A DNA stretch of 64,000 nt from Anisus vortex (lineage: Eukaryota; Mollusca; Gastropoda; Planorbidae), in assembly GCA_949126835.1 (NCBI GenBank), contig OX421509.1, positions 10,823,420 through 10,887,419 of the forward strand. The letters are read 5' to 3'. Position 1 is the stretch's first letter; every line of letters starts with the position of its first letter. Under the pieces are notes generated by a model. That model had not been told where the DNA came from, searched no databases, and saw only the letters and a list, made by a program, of their open reading frames with translations. Below, piece by piece: positions 44,008 through 57,900 of this stretch. Both the position numbers and the translations under genes were made by a program.

Positions 44008-44749
44008 TTTTGTTGTTGTTGTTTTACATATTTAACCTGCAACTTTAATTTCCTGCGATGGCAACATATTAATAATACAAATTTCCAAATATTTACATTT
44101 TAAGGCTTTAAAAAATACTGTTTAATCATTTTTTTTCGTTTCACATTTTTAGAGGATTATGTGTAATTGTAAAAGAATTTTATAAGTTGCTCAAATATGT
44201 TTTGTTAAAAACAACACAGTTCTCACTATGTTTCATAACTTTCTTTATATCTTTACAGCCTATCCGGATTTATAGAATAAACTTTCAATATTGCTTAATG
44301 GATATATAATTCAGGTAACTAGCTAGTTAATGTTTCTTTTTTCTTTAAAATAAAATTAATTCAGCGAAAATTGTATAAAAAAAAATATTGTTCATGTATT
44401 GGCCATAGACTGAGATTTTTTATAAATTTATATTTTATAAAAGTTTAAACAATATATATATATAGACAGTTAGAAAGTTTAGCTCGTTAGGTTTGACTAA
44501 AAATACCTTAGCACAATATGATATATTTACTTCGTATACTCATTAAATGTTTTAGTTTAGAAAATTGTTAACCTATTACAAAGGCTTGTTTATTTTTAAG
44601 ATGACCGCCATTAATATGTTAAATAATGCTCAGATTAAGATAAAAGTTTGTTGTCTTTTCTAGTCTACCTTGATAAAATATGTGGCTTATTATTTATCTA
44701 TATAAATAAAGTAGGCTGTGTTTGTGTTCAACCAATAATATTAGTTAAT

Positions 44750-44995
44750 TAAAAGACAGGTGACCTTACTGTCTGATATTATAGTTCTGCGATTTCACTT
44801 CAGACTTTTATCTACGCTTACTAAGTGGTTAACGTATCGACCCGGGTTCCATTCTCCAGTTAGTCTATATCTTGTTTTTTCTACAATTCTTTTGTAAAAT
44901 TACTTTCCTATATGTCATCAGTAAACAATTTTTTTTTAATAATTAGATCTATAGCTTTCTAACCGGGCAACGCCGGGCAAATTAGCTTGTTTAAT
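44750..44995 (+). mobile_element. SINE family B-like copy, degraded
   Basis: gtgaccttactgtctgatat, box A-like aagtggttaacg, box B-like gggttccattctcc, tail aaccgggcaacgccgggcaa at 44960-44980. Confidence 0.5.
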
Positions 44996-45152
44996 ATCTA
45001 AAATAAAATTGACTCTAATGTTAATTTTTATTTAAAAAAAGAGTTTTAAATGATTTTTTAGGTTTTGATTTTTCCTGACGAGTTATGTCAACCCATTCCA
45101 TGTTTGTTCATGGGAGGGCTAGTTAAAAGCATCGTTCGCCAGTACCATAGCT

Positions 45153-45338
45153 CAGTGCCGTTGCAAGGGATTTGGGTGGCCGGGGGGCTTGGCCTCTTTA
45201 GAGGCCCCTGCATTTTGTCATTCGACATTATGACATGAGAAAAAAAAATCGGACACTCCTTTCGGAACCCCCCTCAAGTAGGGGCCCGGGGGGACTTTAG
45301 AATTTGTACCCCCCTCCCCTATTCTAGCTACGCCACTG
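45153..45338. mobile_element. GC-rich hAT MITE
   Basis: Starts CAGTGCCGTTGCAAGG and ends CTAGCTACGCCACTG. Flanks ccatagct and acatagct are an 8-bp duplication with one mismatch. Confidence 0.7.
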
Positions 45339-46989
45339 ACATAGCTGCAGTTGCACACAAAGAACTGTATGGCTGGCACAATGCACGCACATTTAGACTT
45401 TCTCCAAACAACGTCCGGGTACCCAACAGAGTAGGGAGGAATTTAGTGCACCATTTGGACCCGGAGAAAAAAAAATCGGTTTTTATTTAAACTTTTTTCA
45501 AGACTGATAACCTAGCAACACATAATATATAGATCTATCAGTAATGTTTAAACGTTTGAGACCCGGCCCCGCTGAGAATTAAAAAATACTCTGCTTGGGC
45601 CCACCAGAGGAGAATTGTGAAAAAAATGGCATTTTTAAGAAAGAGGACAACAAACACCTGACAAATAATGACAATCTGACAGCACAAATATGTAAAAGAG
45701 ATGCTTAATTGTCTTCTAGACCCAATACTTGACTTTAGTGAGATAGTCAGTCAAGTTTGTGGAGCCCACGTTTGACACAGAGATGCACCTTACATTCAGT
45801 TCAGCGAATGGCAGATTTGACTTTCTTGGTGGGGTAATTCTTATACTGCACATTTGGGTTTTACTTTTTAATTTTTTTTATATTTACAAGTACACAAAAT
45901 ACACACAGTATCCGATGAGCCCATCCTCTGGGATTTCTGAAAAATGTAGGCCAACATTATGTTTTCTGTAATAACCCAGATTTTCTGTCTTCATGTATGA
46001 AATAATACACTCAAGACACTCGATATACGTCTAAAGGAGAATTTACTATTTGAACATTTATCACAATAATTACATCAAACTGCACTGAAGCTTAGATTCG
46101 ATAACACTCGGCGATACAACAACAAATAAATGCACCCTATGCGTGTCTCATATAGGTTTCGGTGCAGAAAATACTAGATTGGGATTTTCCCCGACGTTTT
46201 TTCACAATGTTAAGTGAAAGTGCGTATTAGAAATAGGTAGAGACTACGAGAAAACATAAATGAGTGTAAGCAATAATAATAATCTGTAGACTTATCTTAA
46301 CACAAATATACCTTAATAGATTATCCATAATTGAATAATCCATATAAGCATCATTATTATTATTATTATTAATTGAGTAGAAATAAATAACTCTAAATGA
46401 ATTATCGATATCATTCTAAATACAAAATGAAAACTATTTAAACATGCTGTAGACATAATAAAAAAAACTCCATAATAAATGGAAAACTGGAGAAAAAGAG
46501 ATGCAGAGGAAGACATAGAAGGAAGGGTGACCAGACATATGCGCACAAGACAATTGCGCACACGACAAACGCGCACAGACAATTCCGCAATGACACAAAT
46601 GCGCACAGGACAAACGCGAACACCGATAGTTGCGCACACGGACAATGGCGCACACCGACAAATGCGGACACCGACAATCCCGCACAGTGACAAATGCGAA
46701 CGGCTATATAAGCGCACACCGACAAATGCGCAAATAGCAAGTTATTCTCGCCAATTTAAAGATGATAATGGATTTAGTCTTAGTTTGTTTTCAGCAAAAA
46801 ATACATCATGTTTAAAGCTAACAATAAATTAATAATATCATAATAAATGTAATAATAATTGTATGCATATTTTAAAAAAAAAAAACTTTTAAATGTATAG
46901 ACTAATAGTATAGTAATAAAATGTTCGTTCTAGTAGTAGCCTACTGCTACGTCATGATTTTTAAGAGATGTCATTAAAAAAATTTTAAT

Positions 46990-47287
46990 GGGCTTTATGA
47001 ATAAGTATTTCCGGGTCACGTGATCACACCAGGAAGTGTTTTTTTTTAATGGTGAAATTATAAGAAGTTTTCTTAGTGTGATCCAATTCCGACGTTAAAT
47101 CTTCATAAAAGAAAAAGAAACTATGCTTTCATCAATATCCACTGATAGATACAAACTTCCTTAATGCATGGTATGCCAAAAGAAGGCAAAATAACAGAGT
47201 ATATTATGTTCCAAACACTTCGAAGATGAAGACTGAGACTTCCTTGTTTCAACCTTTCACTAGTTTCACTGATAGGCATAAGCGACG
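46990..47287 (+). pseudogene. THAP-like zinc-finger fragment
   Basis: Plus strand reads CFHQYPLIDTNFLNAW in one frame (47117-47165), then ILCSKHFEDED in another, i.e. the FHxFP, Trp and CSKHFE motifs of a THAP domain in the right order, separated by a frameshift and followed by stops. A good donor (cgacg|gtaagt) follows at 47287. A candidate acceptor-bounded segment with AATAAA occurs at 49214-49480. Probably a dead remnant inside the inverted-repeat element. Confidence 0.45.
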
Positions 47288-49884
47288 GTAAGTGTACTTG
47301 CCATTGATTTAGATTTTTTAAATATTAAGTAAATGATAAAATGATTTCATAAAATCATTCGCTTAGGCAATTTTTATGTGTGATTAGCTAATACAACTCA
47401 TTAATTGCCTATTAATGAAGACGACCAACGTAATGTTATAAACTATAATAAACGGCTTGTGGTGTAGGCCTACACATACTTCATATAGGCCCTAGCTAGG
47501 CCCTAGGCCTACTACATAGCCTAGCCTAGGCCTACACTACACATATTCATATTGCCTACATAATGATAATGAGTAGGCTTTTTTAATTATTATTAATTAT
47601 AATGCAATCCAATACGATATTTGCTATCTGCTAAGCTAATGAAAAGCTAACTAAACTCCTAAACTATTAGGCTAATATTTATATAATATATATTATCAAT
47701 ATATATATTTATAGGTTAGGCGGTCAGCCCTATATTGGCTATAGGCCTATTAAATTATTTAAATTAGACTTAAGCATGAGCTTAGTCTTTACTAAAGAAT
47801 CTTTAGGCTAAGGATATGCTAAGGTAATCATTAAGCCTACTACATTTAAGCATAGGCTACACTATAGTTATAGGTTAGGCTAACTATAACTAGGCCCTAT
47901 ATGCCTATCATATTGTAGGCCCATGTATAATTCCATATATTATATATTGATTAGGCCTAGCTAGACTCTATACATATAATATGACCTGTGTAGCCTAACT
48001 ATAGTGAGTATATTCTGTTTAGTATTAGTATTATAGGCTTAGCCTAGACTAGAGCTGGGGCTAGTGCATTGCCTTGGATGAACATTAGACACATCCCTGT
48101 GCATAGACCTATAATTCATATTATAATTAAAATAAGTAATCCTCATATACTCATATAAGTATAAGACCCTATATTATTAATAATAGGCCTATAGGCCTAC
48201 CTTATGGATTAGACTTTAGGCAAGCATTATTATTATATTAATATTAGAGCTACTATGATACGATAAAGATCTAATATATATATACATTTATAATGAATAA
48301 TTGATGATATTATTATATAATAATATATTATTAGCCTCATAAATACTTACAAATATTAATATAGTTGAGGCTTAGATGTAGGCATCTCAGTCAATCGGAT
48401 ATAAATATTAAGAGATGTAGGTATATACAGGACTAATAAAAAGGCCTTCTATGTTCAGAATGAATCCAATTTACATCAATTACTCTTGTTGTTAAAGTGG
48501 TACAGTAACAATAAAACAATGTTGTCACCTAATTTAATAAAAGTAAATAAATAACTGAGCAGTATTTTTGCAATTACTGTGTATTTTATACTTGTGTGTT
48601 AAACCTGAATTGATTTTTAGATAGGAAGGGGATGCACAAGAAGTTTCAATCAATTAAAATGGTTATAGTGATGGGGGAATGATGGAATTACTTGGAATCA
48701 TCAACCATAGAAAAATGACTGATTATATTGAATGTTTAATTAAATTAATATTACTGGGTAATGTGTTTTTTCTTCAACCTTACATGTTAATGTTAAATGA
48801 GTACCAGTACAACTAAAAACTGCAGCATTTCCTAGTCATTTTCATCACATACCATTGACCCATAAGCATAATTAACTGGACACATTATGAATTTTGGTAA
48901 TTTATTTTTCTTTTAGTGTAAAATTTGGTTGATTATGCTTATTTTGAATGGATCTAAAATTATTTACACTAATGAAATGAAATAGCTAACTAAATTTTAT
49001 TTACTTCCATTGCATTTCTATAAGAATAATCAACATACATATGTTCAATGTTTGGGTATGATTATATGTTTTATAATTTTATGAAATTTTATTTTATAAG
49101 TAATATATTGAAAACTATGTACTGGTACTGTAGTAAATTTTGGAAAGTGAACATTTATGATTTAGCCTAAATATTAATATGCTGTTTTATAAAAGTTTTT
49201 TTTTTCTATTTAGACTTCATGTATCAATCAACGGAAACAAAATGTACATGGGGGATCATCTAATACAAAATGATGTTAGCTGCCAGACATGAGAAAAAGT
49301 CCTGCATCAGTTGTTGACATTGACACTGCTTAATTAAAGAAAATGTAACCATGTGCTGTTGAAGGAGACTGTGTTTCAATTGCATCCAGTAAAGGATAGT
49401 CAATGATGTATTTTGCAAGGAAGATGTGCTGACATTAGCCTTTGATTCTTTAAATGTATTAAATAAAATAAAAATATTGAAAAATATTTTATGAAAATAT
49501 TTTATGTTTCTTTTTTAATTGTTTTGTAAGTTAAAATATAAATATATATTAATATAATTAGCAATTAAACATAAATTACAACAAAATATGTGATGAAATT
49601 AAATATAGAATTTATTTTTAGCAGTAGACTGATGTCATGTATAGAGGTGGGTTGCCTAAGTGTGCAACATATGAAATTCCTTTTCCTCTAGGATTATAGT
49701 TATAGTGCAGCTAAACAGTCCAACATTGTACTTGCAACAAGCTGTCTTCATCCACCCTGCCTTGACATTCTGCTTCAATTACCTGTTTGCAATGGGGGTG
49801 AAAAACAAGTAACATGGCATAAATAAATATATTATATTTATATATTTTTTTTATTAATTCAAGAGGCCTAAAGTAAACTAATTG

Positions 49885-49995
49885 TTGCACCAAATTGATC
49901 CATAGGTCAGATGAAGCAGCATTCAACAGTTTACGTGGCCACGGCATACTAATTGATTGTGTGGCCAGCACTATCCAGAACCTCCTTTACTTTAC
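49885..49995 (-). mobile_element. SINE family A, 3' fragment
   Basis: caccaaattgatccatagg, gatgaagcagcattcaacag, tttacgtggccacggcatac, ttgtgtggccagcacta. Confidence 0.65.
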
Positions 49996-51598
49996 CCTAT
50001 ACATAAGTATAGGTACTTATAGTTATAACATTTTTTTTTGAATTGAGGCATAATAATTTCAAATGTTGAAGTTGAAGGGAGGAATATTCTGTTACATGAA
50101 AAAATATTAATTAACTAAAAAATATATATTACATAGCCTAGGCCTATATCTACTGAATAAAAAAGTCATTTAGTTTTGTAGGTCTTTATAGCAACCACAC
50201 CAAAATGTTTATTGGACTTCATCCTACAATAAAATCCTACAATACTACTATAGGCCTATAGTCTATAAGGCTACTGGCATCAAGCTTTACATTTGTATTT
50301 TGAATAGTTTTAATTTTATATAGTATTAAAAACTGTTTTAAGACTATTCAAAGCAGTGATGCTGATAGCCAAACTAAAGCCTCTCTATATACCAACTGTA
50401 GCATGCCAATGAATATTGACTAATTAATAATAGGCTTAATTATATGTTATCTTATGCCTATATATAGGCTAGACTATAGGATAGGACTATAATATAATAA
50501 ATGGGGGATATTCGGGATATATACTATCCTATCAATGACAATTAAATTAAACCTACAATATATCACGAAATGTGACAAAAAAAAAACACTATTCCGAAAG
50601 TCTAAATCATCATACCAGACTAAATGACTCAAATATGATGATTATAATAATATGTTATATGGCTAAATAATTTCATCAAATGAAATAAAGTAAGTCCCCA
50701 TGCCCCATATGTCGGACTTAAATCAGTTTATTTTCATGTAGGCTATGCCTACAATTTACTTTACTTTACACTTTAGTAAAATCTTTACGTTAACTAAACT
50801 GTCAACTTTCTCTTCTTATCTTGTACAATTTTAATGGAACTTAATAAAAATAAGGAAGACAAAGTCTTAAAAGTAATACCTACTTTTCCTGAATTGTCGA
50901 GTAGGCCTATGCTGTTCACATTTTATGCGGACCTTTTCTTCAATGTTGCTTCCACTATTTATACATATGGTAATTATACCATTAAGGTCCATTACAAGTC
51001 GTACTCTGTAATTCTGTAGGCCTATACTTCGATGTCGATAGTGTCGACTGTCGCTTCGAAAGTCATCACCCAATAGGCCTATCTTCAACTCTCATAGTGA
51101 AAAAATTATTTCGACATTTAATATTTTTTCTGAACTATTTTAAATTCAATTTCTTTTGTTGTCTATTTTGTTCCTTTTTTCCTCCATACTTTGCCTTCCT
51201 TTCTGGTACTGAAAACTATTTGAACTAAATTATATTTAAACATGTTTTTTTTGTTTTAATTATAGCTTCATTGTCAGTTTGCGCTTTTGTCGGTGTGCGC
51301 TTATATAGCCGTTCGCATTTGTCACTGTGGGCGATTGTCGGTGTCCGCATTTGTCGGTGTGCGCCATTGTCCGTGTGCGCAACTATCGGTGTTCGCGTTT
51401 GTCCTGTGCGCATTTGTGTCATTGCGGGATTGTCTGTGCGCGTTTGTCGTGTGCGCAATTGTCTTGTGCGCGTTTGTCACGGAACCAGAAGGAAGATATT
51501 AGATGATCTAACGGAATGGCATGGCATGGCAAAAAAGCAACTGTTATGCTAGAGTTTGCCAGCAGAAACGATCCGTGGAAAGACCTGATTGCCTACGC

Positions 51599-51808
51599 CA
51601 TGGGGTCGGCAACCTTTTAATAATAGTGTGCCAACGTAGGATTTATAATTCATTTGGCGTGTCATCAGCCTATATGTAATCCTGATTTAGCACTCCATTT
51701 CTTTTGCGAGATACTTGAAACGCCTTTTTAGCAGTCTGCCGCGTGCCATTGAAAAAAGGCTTTGCGTGCCATAATATATGGCAAGCGATGCGTAGGTTGC
51801 TGCACACG
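51599..51808. mobile_element. hAT MITE upstream of the large secreted-protein gene
   Basis: catggggtcggcaacc ... gtaggttgctgcacacg, with 8-bp duplications gcctacgc (51591-51598, 51809-51816). About 100 bp upstream of the start codon. Confidence 0.82.
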
Positions 51809-51910
51809 GCCTACGCCATCCGGCTTTATGATACACATAACACTTATAATACTTCTAGAACTTAATAAATAATTTTGATAGTGTTTTATTTTTGTGTTTT
51901 TTTCCCAGCT

Positions 51911-54900
51911 ATGACGTCTCGCCAACATCACCTGACCTACTTTCTGTTTTTCATCTACCTTCTCGCATTACCTGCCTCGTTGCACGGCAAACCGCTTGGC
52001 TGCGACTGGCTGAAGAACCCGGACCCGAACCCGGGCAAGCCCGAGCTCAACTCGACCGCCTACCAGGCGTCCATCGCGCCGGACGTTTCTCTCGGGACGG
52101 TGATTCTGACGGTTTCGGCCAATGACACGGACGTGAACGATACGCTATGGTACTTCCTGGAAGACTGCGACTATGCGGATTTCATTGTCCTGCATCCGAC
52201 GTCCGGAGAACTCAAGGTCTGACTTTTGGATTCAGAAAACAAAAAACATTTACATAATATATTCTTCTTATGCTTTGTCCCCGTCTGTTTAAGCATACAA
52301 ACGTTGACCTATCCATAGACGAGTTAAGAAATGGCGTTGTTTGTGTAGTAGTAATTGATCATATGACCGGTGAGGCAGCGTTCACCAGTTTCTGTGACCA
52401 CGGCATATTAGGGGATTGTGTGGCCAGTTCAAATGGGTCATCGTAAGACTTACAAGTTTAACCAGCGGTCATTCGGGTGGAGTTCAAAGTTTACTGCAAA
52501 GCGATAATAATCGAGTTTCATGAGGGACCTTACCCATTGAATGAAATAATATATTTATTTTAAAGGTCATTACTCCCTTGGTTGCCGAGCGGCAGTGCGT
52601 TCGGTTCTCGAACTCAAGGTCTTGGTGATGTCTTGGGTTCGAGTCCTGGAGCAGGCTAGGATTTCATCCCGGTATTGGAGGGTGTCCTTGAGTCTACCTA
52701 GCTCTGATGAGGAACCTGACTTTATTCCGGGTAAAGTAGAGGAGGCTGGGCATTCAGGTGGCCACACAATCCCCTAGAATGTCGTGGCCACATAAACTGG
52801 TGAACGCTGCTTCACCGGCTCGAGCTCTACGAATCAATTTGGTCCGACGGAATACTCTACTTTACTTTGACATTTGTTACAAAGACATATATTAGCACGT
52901 ATGATCTATGAACATAGCATCCTCCACTAAATAAATTTATTTTTTGTGGTAATGAAATTGCACCATTTATTACATTCAATATAATTTATTCATTAGGCCG
53001 ATAATGCCCAGATGCGCTTTTTGAATATACATTTTAATACAACTACTATATTGTTATTATAATTAACATTATTTGCCTGAATTGCAAAACAAGCATTTTT
53101 TAAGTGTGGTATTTAGGTCAGTCCGCTGGTCGGGTCGTGTTGACCTGTTTATCGTCTCTCTTTTTAACTTTCAATTGATGGGGAATGCAACGTTTCTTGG
53201 TATCAAATCCAATAGAGAGTTCATTTCTGAAGGGTGTCCACATAGCTCTGATGTCTTGGGCAAGTAATTTATTATATCGCAGCCATGTAAACTTGAGACG
53301 CGCCGATTACATATACTTTTTAACAAGCTTTCTTAGGTACTTCAATTTTTATTTTATACCAAGTTCAATTTAAAGATTCAAGGGACAAAAAAGAATTGAA
53401 ACTTTGTGATATCATATTGCTTTATATCGTGTAGTTTTCTACTGGTGATATCTAGCCTAATGTTATGTAATTTCCTAAAAATGATATGTTGCCTAATGTC
53501 CTGTTGTTTACTACAGGTATATCTAGTCTAATGTCATGCTATTTCCCACAGGTGATATTTAGCCTAATGTGATGTTATTTCCTTCGGTGATAGATAGCCT
53601 AATGTCATTTTATTCCCTACAGGTGATATCTAGTCTAATGTCATGTTATTCCCTACAGGTGATATCTAGTCTAATGTCATGTTATTCCATACAGGCGATA
53701 TCTAGCCTTATGTCATGATATTCCCTACAGGTGATATCTAGTCTAATGTCATGTTATTCCCTACAGGTGATATCTAGCCTAAGGTCATGTTATTTCATAC
53801 AGGTGATATCTAGCCTAATGTCATGTTATTCCCTACAGGTGATATCTAGCCTAATGTCATGTTATTCCCTACAGGTGATATCTAGCCTAATGGACATCTA
53901 CGCCCTGGAGATTCAGTGTGTCATCAGAGTCCAGGACCGAGAAAACCTCACTGACTCCACGGTCAAAACTGACAGGGCTGATCTGATCATCAAGATCTAT
54001 GATATCAGGGAAATAGACAGTGACGAGGACACAAGCTGGACGAAGAATTGGTGGGACTATGAAGACGAAACTAACTTTCCGAATACGGACACTAGTAAAC
54101 AGACCACAGAACCCTTTATCGATATTACTAAATTTCCTGATGGCAAGCCACAGACAACACAACCAGTGCCTAGTGCTAGACCACAGACCACCCGACCTAC
54201 TATAACATACACTCCTGCCCCTACTAACAATACTACTACTACACAGAAACCTAATATAACAAACACTCCTGCCCCTACAAGCAATACTACTACTACTACA
54301 CAGAAACCTAATATAACATACACTCCTGCCCCTACTAACAAGACTACTACTACACAGAAACCTAATATAACATACACTCCTGCCCCTACTAACAAGACTA
54401 CTACTACCCAGAAACCTATTATAACATACACTCCTGCCCCTACTAACAAAACTACTACTACACAGAAACCTAATATAACATACACTCCTGCCCCTACTAA
54501 AAATACTACTACTACACAGAAACCCAATATAACATACACTCCTGCCCCTACTAACAAGACTACTACTACACAGAAACCCAATATAACATACACTCCTGCC
54601 CCTACGAACAATACTACTACTACACAGAAACCCAATATAGCATACACTCCTGCCCCTACTAACAAGACTACTACTACACAAAAACCCAATGTAACATACA
54701 CTCCTGCCCCTACTAACAAGACTACTACTACACAGAAACCTAATATAACATACACTCCTGCCCCTACTAACAAAACTACCACAACCCTGAAACCTAATAT
54801 AACGTACACTCCTGCCCCTACTAACAAAACTACTACTACACAGAAACCTAATATAACATACACTCCTGCCCCTACTAACAAAACTACTACTACCCAGAAA

Positions 54901-57900
54901 CCTAATATAACATACACTCCTGCCCCTACTAACAGAACTACTACTACACAGAAACCTAATATAACATACACTCCTGTTCCAAATAACAAGACACGGACTA
55001 CGCAGAAACCCAAAACCAATGTTGGCAAGACCACAACTACAACTGTCAAGCCGCCATCAAAAGACAAGCCAGGCAAAGGGGCAGGCGGCAACGTGACACC
55101 AGTTCCGAAAGGAGGAGTTGCCAAGAAAAATAAAACTGTGAAAAAGGTGAAGAAACCTGGCAACAAAGAAGGTGAGACAACCGAAAACGCCTACGATTAC
55201 GAATACGATTACGAATACTCTGAAGGAGAGGAGGGCGCAGACGTCGGCAATGAAACTAAAACTTCCGGAAACGGAAATGGTGCGCAAACCGGAAACGCTA
55301 ATAAGAAGAAGAAGAAGAGAGTCAAGGTTGGAAGGAAAGAAGAAGACGAGGAACTGTCGCAAGAGTATGAAAGCTTTGAAGACAGTGCCGGCGGAACCAA
55401 GAACGAAGCGGAAGGAAGTGCTGGTTCGTCAGGAGAGGTATCTTCCGGCAAGGGCAGAGATCGGGGTAGGAAAGACCACCGTGTTAGAGGCGGACATAGG
55501 AAAAGGGGTAGGAAACACAAAGGGTCCGGAGACGCCGACAAGGAAAAAGGCTCGTGGAGTAAGTCTTGGGAAACTTCCGGTGAGTCTCGTGAAGGAAAGG
55601 GTGGCTACATGCAAAAGCACGGAAGACGCCACCGACATGGTGAAAATTCCACAAGTTCTGAGGAAATCGGATCCGGAAGTGGCTCATATAGCTTCAGTTA
55701 TAACGGAACTAATAACGACACCAGCGCAAGTTATAGACACGGTAGTAATGAGAAATCCTACAAGCACAAACATGGCTACAAATATAAAGGTGGTAAAAGA
55801 CATAAACATGGTGAAAATTCCACCAGTTCAGAAGAAATTGACTATTCTAGTGGCTATTATAGCTACAGTTACAATGGAACTGGCGATGGAACTAATGGAA
55901 GCTATAGACAAGGTGAGAAATCTGATAAGCGCAAACACGGCTACAAATATAAAGGTGGAAAACGTCACAAAGAAGGTGAAAATTCCACCAGTTCAGAGGA
56001 AGAATACTCTACGGGTGGCTATTATAGCTACAGTTACAATGGAACTGGCGATGGAACTGATGGAAGCTATAAACATGGTAACAGTGAGAAGTCTGATAAG
56101 CGCAAACACGGTTACAAATATAAAGGTGGAAAACGTCAAAAACATGGTGAAAATTCCACCAGTTCTGAGGACATTGACTATACTAGTGGCTATTATAGCT
56201 ACAGTTACAATGGAACTGGCGATGAAACTAATGGAAGCTATAGACACGGTGAAAGGTCTGATAAGCGCAAACACGGCTACAAATATAAAGGTGGAAAACG
56301 TCACAAAGAAGGTGAAATTTCCACCAGTTCAGAGGAAGAATACTCTACGGGTGGCTATTATAGCTACAGTTACAATGGAACTGGCGATGGAACTGATGGA
56401 AGCTATAGACATGGTAACAGTGAGAAGTCTGATAAGCGCAAACACGGCTACAAATATAAAGGTGGAAAACGTCATAGACATGGTGAAAATTCCACCAGTT
56501 CTGAGGACCTTGACTATGTTAGTGGCTATTATAGCTACAGTTATAATGGAACTGGAGAAAACACAAATGGAAGCTATAGACACGGTAACAGTGAGAAGTC
56601 TGTTAAGCGCAAACACGGCTACAAATATAAAGGTGGAAAACGTCAAAAACATGGTGAAAATTCCACCAGTTCAGAGGAAGAATACTCTACAGGTGGCTAT
56701 TATAGCTACAGTTACAATGGAACTGGCGAAGAAACTAATGGAAGCTATAGACACGGTGTGAAGTCTGATAAGCGCAAACACGGCTACAAATATAAAGGTG
56801 GAAAACGTCAAAAACATGGTGAAAATTCCACCAGTTCAGAGGAAGAATACTCTACAGGTGGCTATTATAGCTACAGTTACAATGGAACTGGCGAAACTGA
56901 TGGAAGCTATAGACGCGGTGAGAAATCTGATAAGCGCAAACATGGCTATAAATATAAAGGTGAAAAACATCATAAACGTGGTCAAAATTCCACCAGTTCT
57001 GAGGACCTTGACTATACTAGTGGCTATTATAGCTACAGTTACAATGGAACTGGCGAAGAACCTGATGGAAGCTATAGACGCGGTGAGAAGTCTAATAAGC
57101 GCAAACACGGATACAAATATAAAGGTGGAAAACGTCATAAACAGGGTGAAAATTCCACCAGTTCAGAGGAAGAATACTCTACAGGTGGCTATTATAGCCA
57201 CAGTTACAATGGAACTGGCGAAGAAACCAGTGGAAGCTATAGACACGGTGAGAAGTTTGATAAGCGCAAACACGGCTACAAATATAAAGGTGGGAAACGT
57301 CATAAACATGGTGAGAATTCCACCAGTTCTGAGGACCTTGACTATACTAGTGGCTATTATAGCTACAGTTACAATGGAACTGGCGAAAAAACTAATGGAA
57401 GCTATAGACACGGTGAGAAGTCTGATAAGCGCAAACATGGCTATAAATATAAAGGTGACAAACGACTTAAACATGGTGAGAATTCCACCAGTTCAGAAGA
57501 AGAAGGCTCTGCCGGTAGCTATTACAGCTACAGTTATAATGGCACAGTTGACAGGACCGATGGTAGCTATAGAAGCAACAGAAAGGCCGGTAGAAAAATT
57601 TCTAAACACATTAGGGGTGGCCTAAAACACAAAGTCGGAAATGGAGGTCATGGAAAAGGTGGAAATTCTACAGGTTCCGAGGAGATGGGCTCTAGAAGCG
57701 GATCGTATAGTTATAATGAAACTAATAGTGGCGCCAGAGAACGCCATGCACAAGACAGCAACGAGATAAATGGCAACAGAAACAGAGGTAGAAGAAGAGG
57801 TTATCGCCGAGGGGGAAATTCCACGAGTTCCGTAGAACTCGGGTCTAGGAGCGGCAGCAACAACGGAACACGAAATGAGACCTCGAGATCGGACGCAACA

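Larger units (their letters stand above)
46526..51486. mobile_element. 4.96-kb element with long inverted termini, Mutator-like
   Basis: Left arm 46526-46734 and right arm 51277-51486 are inverse copies with only a few differences over about 200 bp. Each is built of roughly 20-bp subrepeats of the type gcgcaca + cgacaaatg. Outer ends read GGTGAC and, inverted, GGTTCCGTGAC. The 9-mer agaaggaag flanks both sides (46517-46525, 51487-51495), the target size typical of Mutator-like transposons, though it is purine-rich and could be chance. The interior is AT-rich without a full transposase. Confidence 0.6.

Noticed and set aside
46313..46832. Several 80-134 codon frames on both strands with RTRQ or CVRIC cycles
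   Set aside because: They are translations of the short subrepeats in the inverted terminus of the transposon-like element.
54057..55166. 369-codon hydrophobic antisense frame
   Set aside because: Antisense reading of the Thr/Pro repeat codons; periodic and without independent support.
55172..56761. 529-codon plus-strand frame overlapping the secreted-protein gene
   Set aside because: It is an out-of-frame reading of the same 165-bp repeats; its period and lack of any signal or motif show it is a shadow.
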